Shown: positions 15,218 to 24,413, counted from the first letter of the stretch. The stretch is 64,000 bases of DNA from CAXXOK01 sp963675655 (GCA_963675655.1 OY776489.1:1798001-1862000), one strand, 5' to 3'. Notes: generated by a model not told the origin, from the letters alone. Program-made: numbers and translations.

Positions 15218-17809
15218 TTGGCTGGTATCGTATTTTTCGCTTTCTTTCTGGCGGGCGGGCTGCTGATTGCGCGGTTTTGGCTGCCGGGGCTTCGGCCGCT
15301 GACGCGCTGGTATATCGGCGGGTCGATCGGACTGTTGCTTACGCTGTGGCTGCCGGTGCTGTGGGCCAATGCGGTTTCTTTTTCGGCAGAGGCGCATTTA
15401 CTGTCGGCGCTAACGCTAGGGGCACTGGTGCTGGCCGCATGGTTTACGCGGGATAAACGGCCCCGTGTGCGCTTTATGCCGGAGGACAGGCGCATGCTGC
15501 GTGCCGTGCTGCTGGTCGCATTGCCGCTGACGCTGCTGGCTGGATGGCTGGAATATACTCATTCCATCCGCATCGCGGCGGACGGCACCTACCACGTTGG
15601 CCAAAGCACCTACGGCGATTTGCAACTGCATTTAGCCATTACCACCTCTGCCATCAACGCAAAATTCCCGCTGGAAAACAGCCTGATGGTTGGTGCGACC
15701 ATGGCGTATCCCTTTTTGTCGGATACGTTTGCCAGCACGTTTTACCTGCTGGGGATGGGGCTTTCCGCCTCCATGGCGCTGACCGGCACACTAATGTGTG
15801 CATCCATTTTTACCGGGTATGCGCTGTTGTGCGCCAATCTGGTACGCCGCCGCAGCGCCATGTGGCTGGCGGTCTGCCTGCTTTTCCTCAACGGCGGGCT
15901 GGGCTTTATTTATATTTTAAGCGGCACGATTGAGAACGGTTCGGTCGCTGCAACCGTGTGGGACAATTTGTATACGGTATTTACCGGGTATTACCAGACG
16001 CCTACGAATCAGCCCAATCCCAACAACCTGCGCTGGGTAAACATCATCTGCGATATGCTGGTGCCGCAGCGCGGCATTATGGGCGGCTGGACGATGCTGA
16101 TGCCCGTATTCCTACTGCTGGTGCCGCCGCTTGTGCGCCGTGAGCGCATCGCGAACCGCGCGCTGATTATAGCAGGGGTTATGGCGGGCGGCATGCCGCT
16201 TTTACACACGCACAGCTTTCTGGCGCTGGGCATCAGCAGCGTTGGTTTTTGCCTGTATGCCACGGTTACCGCGCCTAAGCGGCGGCGGTGGGAAGCATTC
16301 AAACCGTTTTTACTCTACGGCGGCATTGCGGCGGCGTTATCCCTGCCGCAACTGTTCGCCTTTACGTTTGTCCAGGCAACAAACAGCGACCATTTTCTGC
16401 GGTTTCAGTTTAACTGGTGCAATAACCGGGGCGGAAACGGATTGGTCGACCCGTACCTTTGGTTCTATATTAAAAACGTTGGGCTGCCGTATGTACTGAT
16501 TTTGATTGCGCTTTCCCAGCGCCGCAAAGGCGACCTGCGCACGCAGGCGGAACAGGCCAATACCCTGACGGATGGGCTGTATCGCAAGGCGGCTGAGCAG
16601 CAGCCGGAGATAGACAAACCGCCGCAAGCAACACCCACAGTACAAACTGCGCTGGCGGTGACACCGCCAGAAGCGGTGCAGAGTGCCGAAGCAATGCCGG
16701 TTGCTGTCGCTGCACAAGAGGATACGGATGGCGAACCGGACGAATCTGTGTATTCCGGGCTGTTGGCGGGCGATATGCCCGCGTATGGGCAAACCGGGAG
16801 GATTGCGCCTGTGCCTAGTCAGGTGGAAACCAAGGAGGATCGCCCGTATTTGCGCCCCCTGTCACCGGAGAAGCTGCGCGCCGCTGCCTTTGCCCCGGAG
16901 GATGAGGATCGCGTTGGCATTATGCAGGCGGTTACCGGTACCGACAAGCCGGAGGAAAGCCGCAGGCCGTTTATCGCGGAGATATTTCACCCCACCTACC
17001 ACCCGGCAAAGGATGAGCAGGCGGCGGGCTTTGCTGCCACCACGCCCGGCGAGGCGGAAACGTGCTTTGCCGATAAGCCGCCTGCGCGGGACTGGGTACG
17101 CCGCAACCGCCTGTTGGCTGCGGGGGCTTTCCTGATTTATCTTGTGGCGGAGTTTGTGATTTTTCAACCTAACGAGTATGATAACAACAAGCTGTTTTAT
17201 GTCTGGTTCCTGCTGTGCCTGCCCATGGCTGCGGATTATGCGGCGGAGCTGTTTACCCGGCTGAAAGGGTTGGGCGGCAGAACCCTGCTGGCGGCATGGT
17301 TCCTGATACTTTGCTTCCTGTCGGCGGGGCTTACGGTCGGGCGCGAGGTGATCAGCGATTATCAAGCGTATACGGTCTCGGATATTGCCGTGGCCGACTA
17401 TGTGCGCACGGAGACGCCGGAACACAGCGTGTTTTTAACCGGAAACCAGCACCTGAACCCCGTGGCGTCCCTGGCGGGACGTACCATTATCTGCGGTAGC
17501 GACTTGTACCTGTATTACCATGGCTTTAATACCACAAGCCGCAAGCTGGAGGTAAGCACGTTTTATGCCGACCCGGAAAATAACCTTGCTTTGCTTTTGG
17601 AATATGGCGTAGAATATATTTACGTAAGCCCGTCGGAACGGTACAGCTATGCGGTGGACGAGGATGCTTTACGTCGCCTTTTTACCCCGGTGTATGAAAG
17701 CGAAGACGGGAATTACCTTATTTTCGCCGTGCCCGAGACGTACCGCAAAACGGGCGATGCGGCACAGAATGCCTACGACCCTTCGCAGGATCCCGCAAGC
17801 GAGGGCTGA
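15218..17809 (+). CDS. Large polytopic membrane protein, probable GT-C glycosyltransferase, with internal low-complexity insert
   Basis: 863 aa. TTG start at 15218 after GAAGGGGTGA. About ten or more transmembrane helices occupy residues 1-430 and 630-710. The first large loop carries HVGQSTYGDLQLHLAITTSA, an acidic loop of the type seen in GT-C lipid-sugar-dependent glycosyltransferases. Residues about 430-625 form a charged, Pro/Ala/Glu-rich, probably disordered insert. After it the membrane domain resumes (FQPNEYDNNKLFYVWFLLCL) and ends with an extracytoplasmic domain containing SVFLTGNQHLNPVASLAGR and YGVEYIYVSPSERYSY. Function inferred from architecture. GtrA protein 250 bp downstream supports a surface-glycan role. 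Confidence 0.65.
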   Translation: MAGIVFFAFFLAGGLLIARFWLPGLRPLTRWYIGGSIGLLLTLWLPVLWANAVSFSAEAHLLSALTLGALVLAAWFTRDKRPRVRFMPEDRRMLRAVLLVALPLTLLAGWLEYTHSIRIAADGTYHVGQSTYGDLQLHLAITTSAINAKFPLENSLMVGATMAYPFLSDTFASTFYLLGMGLSASMALTGTLMCASIFTGYALLCANLVRRRSAMWLAVCLLFLNGGLGFIYILSGTIENGSVAATVWDNLYTVFTGYYQTPTNQPNPNNLRWVNIICDMLVPQRGIMGGWTMLMPVFLLLVPPLVRRERIANRALIIAGVMAGGMPLLHTHSFLALGISSVGFCLYATVTAPKRRRWEAFKPFLLYGGIAAALSLPQLFAFTFVQATNSDHFLRFQFNWCNNRGGNGLVDPYLWFYIKNVGLPYVLILIALSQRRKGDLRTQAEQANTLTDGLYRKAAEQQPEIDKPPQATPTVQTALAVTPPEAVQSAEAMPVAVAAQEDTDGEPDESVYSGLLAGDMPAYGQTGRIAPVPSQVETKEDRPYLRPLSPEKLRAAAFAPEDEDRVGIMQAVTGTDKPEESRRPFIAEIFHPTYHPAKDEQAAGFAATTPGEAETCFADKPPARDWVRRNRLLAAGAFLIYLVAEFVIFQPNEYDNNKLFYVWFLLCLPMAADYAAELFTRLKGLGGRTLLAAWFLILCFLSAGLTVGREVISDYQAYTVSDIAVADYVRTETPEHSVFLTGNQHLNPVASLAGRTIICGSDLYLYYHGFNTTSRKLEVSTFYADPENNLALLLEYGVEYIYVSPSERYSYAVDEDALRRLFTPVYESEDGNYLIFAVPETYRKTGDAAQNAYDPSQDPASEG

Positions 17810-17843
17810 CGCGCCCGGCGCAGAACGGGGAAACGGAGGCGGC

Positions 17844-18059
17844 ATGGAACGCTTTTTACGGTATTCGCTGGAGAAGGAACGCAGGATTCGCGCGGTGCTG
17901 CTGCTGGACGGGCAAATGGTGCAAAAGACGGTAACAGTACTTGCCCTTACGCAAACCGAAGCCACCCTGCGTATCGGCGCGCGAAAAACACCCGTTACAA
18001 TCGTGCTGAGCGATATTCTAAGCTGCGATTATGCGCGCGGCGATCATGGAGAGGATTAA
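17844..18059 (+). CDS. Small conserved-looking protein of unknown function
   Basis: 71 aa. ATG at 17844 with CGGAGG at 17834-17839, 34 bp after the GT-C-like gene and 4 bp before the GtrA gene start, so clearly in the operon. The sequence reads as a small beta-rich domain (IRAVLLLDGQMVQKTVTVLA, ATLRIGARKTPVTIVLSDIL) resembling the short WYL-C-like or SH3-like proteins of Clostridia. No catalytic motif, no membrane segment. Function unknown. Confidence 0.65.
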   Translation: MERFLRYSLEKERRIRAVLLLDGQMVQKTVTVLALTQTEATLRIGARKTPVTIVLSDILSCDYARGDHGED

Positions 18060-18063
18060 GAAT

Positions 18064-18555
18064 ATGCAAAAGGTAAAATCGATACTGACCGATCCCAAAG
18101 AACGCAGAGAACTGATACGGTATATTGTCGCGGGGGTGCTGACTACGATTGTCAGTATTATTGTTTCCTATGGCTGCTATATGCTGTTTTCCGCCGACCA
18201 TACCATCAACGGCGCCGACACACAACAGGTGATGATCGGCAATGTCATCTCGTGGATCGTAGCAGTGATCTTCGCATTTTGGATTAATCGAGGGATGGTG
18301 TTTCAGGTACAAGGAGGAACCAAACAGAGCAAATGGAAGGAATTTATTTCCTTTTGCGGTGCAAGGCTGATTAGCCTGGGGTTGTTTGAGGTTGGGTTCG
18401 CCGCGCTGATTAAATTGTTCGGTATTACCAATGTATTCAACCGTTTGATTGTTCTGGTACTGGTAACGATTTTCAATTATGTTGCCAGTAAGTACTGGAT
18501 TTTTAAGCCTAAGGATGCGGCTGCCCAGCAAGAGACCGGGGCGCAGGAAGAATAA
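18064..18555 (+). CDS. GtrA family membrane protein
   Basis: 163 aa from ATG 18064 (GGAGAGG upstream; ATG 18046 in frame is less well placed). Four transmembrane helices: IRYIVAGVLTTIVSIIVSYG, VISWIVAVIFAFWINR, a third around FCGARLISLGLFEVGFAALI and RLIVLVLVTIFNYVASKYW. The FAFWINRGMVF and FNYVASKYWIF pairs are the GtrA/DPMS signature. Family members move or assist undecaprenyl-linked sugars across the membrane, and the upstream GT-C-like protein is a plausible user. Confidence 0.85.
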   Translation: MQKVKSILTDPKERRELIRYIVAGVLTTIVSIIVSYGCYMLFSADHTINGADTQQVMIGNVISWIVAVIFAFWINRGMVFQVQGGTKQSKWKEFISFCGARLISLGLFEVGFAALIKLFGITNVFNRLIVLVLVTIFNYVASKYWIFKPKDAAAQQETGAQEE

Positions 18556-18882
18556 AAAATACCGCCGGCGGGCGATAAAAAACGAACGTTATTGCAAAAA
18601 TGGGGAGGTGACTTACGAAAAAGCAAGGCGGCAGACCAAATGGGGATGAGCAGCGCGATAAAATGAAAACAAAGAAACTTCCGTTTTTTGGTTGTGTTTC
18701 ATCGCGTAAAGATCGGTAAATCCTTTGTTTTACAAGGAAAACCAATGTGTGTAAAAATGTAGGATTTTCTAAATCGCAGGTTGAATGTTTGCCTTTCCGC
18801 AGGATGGGGCTTTCCTTATCCGCAAAAGTAGGGTATACTGTTCGTGCCAGTTTTGTGCTAATGAGCCAAAAGGAGCGAAATC
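18556..18882. other. Intergenic gap with possible promoter for the PRPP synthetase gene
   Basis: 327 bp without a gene. TATACT at 18834-18839 could be a -10 for the gene at 18883, but no good -35 is present. RBS AAAGGAG lies at 18869-18875. Confidence 0.35.
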
Positions 18883-20106
18883 ATGACAGATTTTACAAGC
18901 AATTGGAATGATGAGGAAATTCTCTCCGCGCCTTTCGCACCACTCGGATTGATCGCCATGCCGGGTTGCGAAGATTTAGGCGCAAGCGTAAACCGGTGGT
19001 TAATGAAATGGCGTGAGCATCAGGAAGCGATGGAGGATACCCATACGCCGCTATTTGGCGTACTCGGCGCTAACCGTGAGAATTTCCTGATCGACGTACA
19101 ATGCCCGCGTTTTGGGACGGGCGAGGCTAAGGGGATGATTCGCAGCTCGGTACGCGGCTACGATATTTATATCCTGGCCGACGTATTTGCGTACAACGTA
19201 ACCTATAAAATGTACGGCAGAACTGTACCGATGTCGCCGGACGACCACTACCAGGACATTAAACGCATCATTGCCGCGATTGGTGGCAGGGCCAAACGCA
19301 TCAACTTGATTATGCCCATGCTGTACGAGGGACGGCAGCACCGCCGCAACGGACGCGAAAGTCTGGATTGTGCGCTGGCGTTGCAAGAACTGGTAAACAT
19401 GGGCGTTACTAATATCATCACGTTTGATGCGCACGACCCGCGCGTGCAAAACGCTGTGCCGCTGGCCGGGTTTGACAGTGTGAAACCCACGTACCAGATT
19501 TTAAAGGCGCTTTTGCGTAACCAGGCGGATTTGCACCTTGCCCGCGACCATATGATGATCGTCAGCCCTGACGAAGGCGCTATCGACCGGAATATTTTCT
19601 ATTCCTCGGTGCTGGGGCTGGATATGGGTCTTTTCTACAAACGCCGCGATTACACTACCATCGTGGATGGACGCAACCCCATTATCGCTCACGAGTACCT
19701 GGGCGATTCGGTAGACGGCAAGGACGTTTTTGTGAGCGACGATATTTTATCTTCCGGCGAAAGCATACTGGATCTGGCGCGGGAGCTGAAAATGCGCAAC
19801 GCCAACCGTATTTATGCCGCCGCTACGTTCGCGCTGTTCACCAACGGGCTTGAGGAGTATAACCGCGCGTATGAAGAGGGCATCATCACCCGCATCATCG
19901 GCACCAACTTAACCTACCGCCGTCCGGAGCTGAAGGAAGCGCCGTGGTTTGTAGAAGCGGATATGAGCAAGTACGTCAGCTTTATCATCGCTTCGCTCAA
20001 CCATGACCGCAGCCTGAGCAAGCTGCTCAACCCGTACGACCGGATTCGCAGACTGGTGGGCTGCTATCAGGATCAACAGGCGGCACAGGGAATACGGCTG
20101 GTATAA
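18883..20106 (+). CDS. prs: Ribose-phosphate pyrophosphokinase, long form
   Basis: Cytosolic PRPP synthetase family, 407 aa versus about 315 for the housekeeping form; an extra ~85 N-terminal residues precede the first phosphoribosyltransferase-like domain. Recognisable: DIYILADVF, ATP-site region MLYEGRQHRRNGRESLDCAL, IITFDAHDP with the family histidine, VSPDEGAIDR and the PRPP loop VFVSDDILSSGESILDLA. The loop departs from the usual DDMIDTGGT, as in other long clostridial paralogues. Stand-alone transcription unit with its own terminator. It may be the main PRPP synthetase or a paralogue; no second copy is visible in the window. Confidence 0.85.
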   Translation: MTDFTSNWNDEEILSAPFAPLGLIAMPGCEDLGASVNRWLMKWREHQEAMEDTHTPLFGVLGANRENFLIDVQCPRFGTGEAKGMIRSSVRGYDIYILADVFAYNVTYKMYGRTVPMSPDDHYQDIKRIIAAIGGRAKRINLIMPMLYEGRQHRRNGRESLDCALALQELVNMGVTNIITFDAHDPRVQNAVPLAGFDSVKPTYQILKALLRNQADLHLARDHMMIVSPDEGAIDRNIFYSSVLGLDMGLFYKRRDYTTIVDGRNPIIAHEYLGDSVDGKDVFVSDDILSSGESILDLARELKMRNANRIYAAATFALFTNGLEEYNRAYEEGIITRIIGTNLTYRRPELKEAPWFVEADMSKYVSFIIASLNHDRSLSKLLNPYDRIRRLVGCYQDQQAAQGIRLV

Positions 20107-20142
20107 TTGTTACCCATCCATTTGGCCTTATGACTGTTTATC

Positions 20143-20184
20143 AAAGCCCGGCACATGTGCAATTGCAGATGCTGCCGGGCTTTT
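20143..20184 (+). terminator. Intrinsic terminator of the PRPP synthetase gene
   Basis: AAAGCCCGGCA (20143-20153) pairs with TGCCGGGCTTT (20173-20183), followed by TA; the T-run overlaps the stem foot. 37 bp after the stop codon. Confidence 0.75.
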
Positions 20185-20340
20185 ACCATACGGAAAAAGG
20201 CATGGAGAACATATTATTACGATGATTCCACAGCGTTTTTGTTTTTACGGCAGCGCTTCACAGCTTGCCCTGGGGTAGCGGATTCATTATACGAAGCATA
20301 TATGTAAAACGGCGGCGAAGATGCTCTGCGCTCACCGCCG

Positions 20341-20855
20341 CTGGCAGCCTGCTTTAAAAGCCCGATCTGCGTTGTCAGCTGCGGGATGCCAAGGGGGATC
20401 ACTTACAAACGAGTAAGCTCGCCCTCTTGATACCCTTGCTTCTAGCATCTCGGACTTTTTAGATGGGCTGGCAGCCTGCCTCAAAAGCCCGATCTGCGTT
20501 GTCAGCTGCGGGATGCCAAGGGGGATCACTTACAAACGAGTAAGCTCGCCCCCCTTGATACCCTTGCTTTCTAGCATCTCGGACTTTTTAGATGGGCTGG
20601 CAGCCTGCCTCAAAAGCCCGATCTGCGTTGTCAGCTGCGGGATGCCAAGGGAGATCACTTACAAACGAGTAAGCTCGCCCCCTTGACACCCTTGCTTTCT
20701 AGCATCTCGGACTTTTTAGATGGGCTGGCAGCCTGCCTTAAAAGCCCGATCTGCGTTGTCAGCTGCGGGATGCCAAGGGGGATCACTTACAAACGAGCAA
20801 GCTCGCCCCCTTGAAACCCTTGCTTTCTAGCATCTCGGACTTTTTGGGATAGGCT
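20341..20855. repeat. Tandem array of four ~128-bp palindromic repeat units
   Basis: Four nearly identical units begin CTGGCAGCCTGC at 20341, 20468, 20597 and 20725 (127, 129, 128 and about 129 bp). Each reads AAAAGCCCGATCTGCG, TTGTCAGCTGCGGGATGCCA, an inner CTTAC-AAACGA-GTAAG hairpin, CCCTTGCTTTCTAGCATC, TCGGACTTTTTAGATGGG. The left AAAAGyCCGA and right TCGGACTTTT ends, and GATGCCAAGGG against CCCTTG...GCATC, are complementary, so each unit can fold into one long interrupted hairpin. A separate GGCGG/CCGCC hairpin at 20310-20340 precedes the array. No coding capacity is credible. Confidence 0.88.
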
Positions 20856-20874
20856 GCAAGTGTGTTTAAGTTTA

Positions 20875-21807
20875 TTAATTGGCAAAAAGCGGGGTGGAAA
20901 GGTAACGGTCGCCCGTATCGGGCAGCAGCGTTACGATGGTCTTTCCGGCGTTTTCCGGCCGCTTGGCCAGTTCAATCGCCGCCCATACGTTTGCGCCGGC
21001 GGATATGCCGGAAAGCACGCCTTCCATGCGGCCCAGCATACGGGTGGCGGCAAAAGCGTCGCCATCTTCCACGGCAATTACTTCGTCGTAAATTTTCGTG
21101 TCCAGCACTTCTGGTACAAAGTTGGCGCCGATGCCCTGTATTTTATGCGGCCCGGCGGAGCCTTTGGACAGAAGTGGTGAGGACGCTGGCTCGACGGCGA
21201 CAATTTTCGCGCCCGGTTTTTGCTCCTTCAGGTACTTGCCAACGCCGCTTACGGTACCGCCGGTGCCTACGCCCGCAACGAAGATATCCACCTTACCGTC
21301 GGTATCCCGGTAGATTTCCGGGCCGGTGGTGCGGTAATGTACAGCGGGATTCGCGGGGTTTACGAACTGGCCGGGGATGAAGCTGCCAGCGATTTCGCGC
21401 GCTAGCGTTGCCGCCCGATCCACAGAGCCCTGCATTCCCTTTGCGCCTTCGGACAGCACGACTTCCGCGCCGTAGGCCTTCATAATGGTGCGGCGCTCTA
21501 CGGACATGGTTTCCGGCATAACGATAATGACACGGTAGCCGCGCGCGGCGGCGACCGAGGCAAGGCCGATGCCGGTGTTGCCGCTTGTTGGCTCGATGAT
21601 GACGGAATCCGGGGCCAGCAGGCCACGCTCCTCCGCGTCATCCAACATGGCTTTGGCAATACGGTCCTTGACCGAGCCGGTAGGATTGAGAAATTCCAGC
21701 TTGGCCAGCACGGTAGCCTGCAGGCCGTAGTGCTGGCGGATACGGGTAAGCTCCAGCAAGGGGGTGTTGCCGATGAGCTGATCAATTGAAGTGTAAATTT
21801 TTGCCAT
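20875..21807 (-). CDS. cysK: Cysteine synthase A (O-acetylserine sulfhydrylase)
   Basis: PLP enzyme making cysteine from O-acetylserine and sulfide; 310 aa, the usual size. PLP lysine in NPTGSVKDRIA near residue 45, the substrate loop PTSGNTGIGLA, the phosphate loop GVGTGGTVSGVGKYL and C-terminal LPDTGDRYLSTPLF, all intact. RBS AAGGATGA upstream of ATG 21807. It is transcribed toward the repeat array and separate from the SIMPL gene upstream by about 70 bp. Confidence 0.95.
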   Translation of the reverse strand: MAKIYTSIDQLIGNTPLLELTRIRQHYGLQATVLAKLEFLNPTGSVKDRIAKAMLDDAEERGLLAPDSVIIEPTSGNTGIGLASVAAARGYRVIIVMPETMSVERRTIMKAYGAEVVLSEGAKGMQGSVDRAATLAREIAGSFIPGQFVNPANPAVHYRTTGPEIYRDTDGKVDIFVAGVGTGGTVSGVGKYLKEQKPGAKIVAVEPASSPLLSKGSAGPHKIQGIGANFVPEVLDTKIYDEVIAVEDGDAFAATRMLGRMEGVLSGISAGANVWAAIELAKRPENAGKTIVTLLPDTGDRYLSTPLFAN

Positions 21808-21879
21808 GATCCATCATCCTTTCGGTATTGGCCTGTGCGCCGCTAACCGGCGGTGTGGCAGGAGCCAACGGGAGAGTGG

Positions 21880-22566
21880 TTATTGCAGAGCAACCACAGC
21901 GGTCACGGTTGCCGACACGGAAAGCGTGCCGCTTTGGACGGGGGTAGCGCTGCTGGAATCGTAGGAAAACAGCCTGCTGTTCGCAAGTCCGTAATACGAA
22001 TCCTGATTTTCGCTGATGGCAAGCAATTTGCTGGTTTCCAGTCCCAGCGACTGCGCCATGACCTCGGCCTTGCGCAGCGCGTCCTGCGCGGCGGCTGCCA
22101 GCGCTTGATCGTACGCATCATCCGCATGGGAACTGGCGAAGGTAACGCCGTAGGTTTGGTTGGCTCCGGCAGCGATGGCTTCGTCCAGCAGGGTAGAAAG
22201 CTTTGTCATGTCGCGAACAGTAATGGTAACCATATTGCTTACGCTGTACCCGGCTAGTACCGGGGTATCGCTGGAATAATCATATTGGGGGTTAATGCTG
22301 TAATCGCTGGTTTGCAAATCTTCATCCGTAATGCCCAGCTCTTTCAGGCGTGCAAGCACCGCTTGCATGGTTTGCGCATTCTCGTTTTGCGCATCGGCTA
22401 CCGATGCGTTTTGCGTGCTTACGCCGACGGTGAAGGTAGCCATATCCGGGGCAAGGGTAACGGTTGCGGTACCTGTTGCGGTAATGGTTGCGCTATCCTC
22501 CGCCAGAGCGGGAAGGGCAAGGGCGAGAATCAGTATCGTCAGGAGACAGGCAAGAATTTTTTTCAT
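21880..22566 (-). CDS. Secreted SIMPL (DUF541) domain protein
   Basis: 228 aa from ATG 22566 (AAGGAGT eight bases upstream); residues 1-23 are a signal peptide ending LPALA before EDSAT. The SIMPL domain starts ITATGTATVTLAPDMATFTV and includes LGITDEDLQTSDYSINPQYD, YSVSNMVTITVRDM and the closing SVSATVTAVVALQ. Function of SIMPL proteins is poorly defined (oxidative or envelope stress links in a few species). One base separates it from the DUF4349 gene; with the ECF sigma gene it forms a three-gene operon. Confidence 0.88.
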   Translation of the reverse strand: MKKILACLLTILILALALPALAEDSATITATGTATVTLAPDMATFTVGVSTQNASVADAQNENAQTMQAVLARLKELGITDEDLQTSDYSINPQYDYSSDTPVLAGYSVSNMVTITVRDMTKLSTLLDEAIAAGANQTYGVTFASSHADDAYDQALAAAAQDALRKAEVMAQSLGLETSKLLAISENQDSYYGLANSRLFSYDSSSATPVQSGTLSVSATVTAVVALQ

Positions 22567-22567
22567 A

Positions 22568-23806
22568 TTAACGACTCCTTTTTTCGTCGGTAGGTTTTGT
22601 CGTTTCATCTTTTGTATAAACCTCGTTTTGCTTGGTGAAACAGTCGGGTGCGTCATTTTCCGCCTCCGGGTTTTCTGCGCCTTTACCCTTGCGGATGCGC
22701 AAAACCCATAGCAGGATCAGGGTAAGAATCAGCAGCGGTACCAGCACCGGCAGCGCTACCGCCAGAAAGACCAGCAGGTTTTGCAGGAAGCGGCCGATGG
22801 CCTCGATGGAAGCGGTAAACCCGCTTTGGATGCGTTGCCACAGCGTAAGCTGGGTCGCCTGTGCCTCCTGCGCGGCGGTTTGCTCGGTGAGCGTGACGGA
22901 GACAACGCTGTTATCCACATCCCGGTCGATGCTGCGCAGGCTGCTTTCCAGTCGGTCGATTTGGTACTGCGTATCGGCGATCTCGCTTTCAATTTCCAAC
23001 AAATCGCTGACACTTTCGGCTTTGCCGATCAGTTCCTGCAAACGCGCAAGCTTGTCCTGCTGGGTGGTCAGGCGCATGTGCGTATCGCTGTACTGGGTGG
23101 TCATATCGGTGGCGGTTTCATAGCGCCAGGTCATACGGCCGATGGTGCTCAGTTTGCTGATAAAGGTATCCAGCATATCGCTGGGAATGCGCAGGGTATA
23201 GTAGGCGATGCGGTTATCGTCGGTTTCGCTGTCGCCGCTTACGGATACGCTGGCGATGTACCCGCCAAGTTCTCCGGTGAGGCTGGTGAGGGCGTCGGCG
23301 TCCGTGTCAAAAGCGGTGGTAGCAATGGTGAAACTGGCTGTGCGTACGATTTTGGCTCCGGTGCTTTCGCTATCCGCAGTTTCGCCAGCGGCGGCGTCGC
23401 TTTCCATAGCGTCGGTGGTTTCCGCGCCGCGCAGCAGGGTAGCGGTGCTTTCGTTGCTGGCGGTTATTGCGCTGCTTGGCGCTGCGCCCGTATCGGCTGT
23501 ATCCTTCTGTACATATGTGCTATAAGTAACCTTGTTGGTTGGCGCATAGGCGGGGGACAGGGTATCGTTTACCACAGTGGGGAAGCGGCTGCCGATGGTC
23601 AGTGCGCCGATCACCAGTACCAGTGTGGCGGCAATGGGCAGTGCTGCGCGCCAAAAAGCGCGGTGATTTTGGGGTTTGTGCATGGAATGCTGCTCCTCTC
23701 GCTTCACGGTTTGCCGCCATGCGGCACGGTACGCCTGCGGTACCTCCGTGGCATACAGGTCGGTCAGCGCGCGGTCCAGCGCGTCGGAATGATGATGCTT
23801 TTCCAT
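22568..23806 (-). CDS. DUF4349 membrane protein, likely regulatory partner of the ECF sigma factor
   Basis: 412 aa from ATG 23806 (AAAGGAGG upstream). Residues 1-57 are cytoplasmic and acidic/helical, where anti-sigma domains usually lie, but without a zinc-binding HxxxCxxC. A transmembrane helix (LPIAATLVLVIGALTIG) follows, then a Ser/Thr-rich linker, the DUF4349 domain (about 150-345: IVRTASFTIATTAFD, LGGYIASVSVSGDSE, YYTLRIPSDMLDTFI), a coiled coil (DKLARLQELIGKAESVSDLL) and a C-terminal helix (LLVFLAVALPVLVPLLILTL) ending in a basic tail. The position just after the sigma gene suggests an anti-sigma function; this is inference. Confidence 0.8.
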   Translation of the reverse strand: MEKHHHSDALDRALTDLYATEVPQAYRAAWRQTVKREEQHSMHKPQNHRAFWRAALPIAATLVLVIGALTIGSRFPTVVNDTLSPAYAPTNKVTYSTYVQKDTADTGAAPSSAITASNESTATLLRGAETTDAMESDAAAGETADSESTGAKIVRTASFTIATTAFDTDADALTSLTGELGGYIASVSVSGDSETDDNRIAYYTLRIPSDMLDTFISKLSTIGRMTWRYETATDMTTQYSDTHMRLTTQQDKLARLQELIGKAESVSDLLEIESEIADTQYQIDRLESSLRSIDRDVDNSVVSVTLTEQTAAQEAQATQLTLWQRIQSGFTASIEAIGRFLQNLLVFLAVALPVLVPLLILTLILLWVLRIRKGKGAENPEAENDAPDCFTKQNEVYTKDETTKPTDEKRSR

Positions 23807-23864
23807 GGGCTGACCTCCTTTCATCCACTTAGACGATCATTGGGGCAAAATGGTTCCGGTTGTG

Positions 23865-24413
23865 CTATGGCTGCGCAGGCAGCAGGGCGTGCAGTTTCTC
23901 TTTGGCGCGACTTAACCGGCTTTTGACCGTACCGGGGTTTAACCCCGTGGCGTTGGCCAGTTCCTCGTAGCTCATGCCCTCGCCGTAGCGCAGGGTTAGC
24001 AGTGTTTGCATATCAAGGGGCAGGGCGGTAACGGCGTCACGCAGGGCTTGGCGGCGGCTGCTTTGCAGATAAGCATCCTCCGGGGAGGGGGCTTCATCCT
24101 GTGGCTCGTAGCCGTTTTCACGCAGCGCTTCCAACGATGTGCCGGGGTTGCGGGTCTGCGGGCGTTTCAGCCAATCCAGACAAACGTTGTGTGCAATACG
24201 AAAAAGCCACGTGGCAGGCTTGCTGCGCCCGAGGAAGCGCGGCATGGCGCGGTAGGCGCGCAGCATGGCCTCCTGTGCGGCGTCCTGCGCATCGGCAGGG
24301 TTGCGCAGCATTTGCAGGCAATGGCGGTATACCATGCCTTCATAAGGCGCGCAAAGCGCGGTGAACGCCTCGGCGTCACCGTGCCGGGCCTGCCGCAGCA
24401 ACTGTTCGCTCAA
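23865..24413 (-). CDS. ECF-type sigma-70 factor
   Basis: 182 aa when started at TTG 24413, which has AAAGGAGG seven to eight bases upstream; a further in-frame TTG at 24455 lacks a ribosome site. Region 2: YRHCLQMLRNPADAQDAAQE (promoter melting/-10). Region 4: ALPLDMQTLLTLRYGEGMSY EELANATGLNPGTVKSRLSR, the helix-turn-helix for -35. A flexible linker lies between. First gene of the sigma-DUF4349-SIMPL operon; probably controls an envelope stress response, targets unknown. Confidence 0.92.
   Translation of the reverse strand: MSEQLLRQARHGDAEAFTALCAPYEGMVYRHCLQMLRNPADAQDAAQEAMLRAYRAMPRFLGRSKPATWLFRIAHNVCLDWLKRPQTRNPGTSLEALRENGYEPQDEAPSPEDAYLQSSRRQALRDAVTALPLDMQTLLTLRYGEGMSYEELANATGLNPGTVKSRLSRAKEKLHALLPAQP

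Noticed and set aside
20217..20529. Short minus-strand frames starting MIPLGIPQLTTQIGLL in each repeat
   Set aside because: They recur only because the palindromic repeat recurs; no ribosome site or independent conservation.
20341..20855. CRISPR array
   Set aside because: Units are ~128 bp, directly adjacent, internally palindromic and without unique spacers or cas genes.
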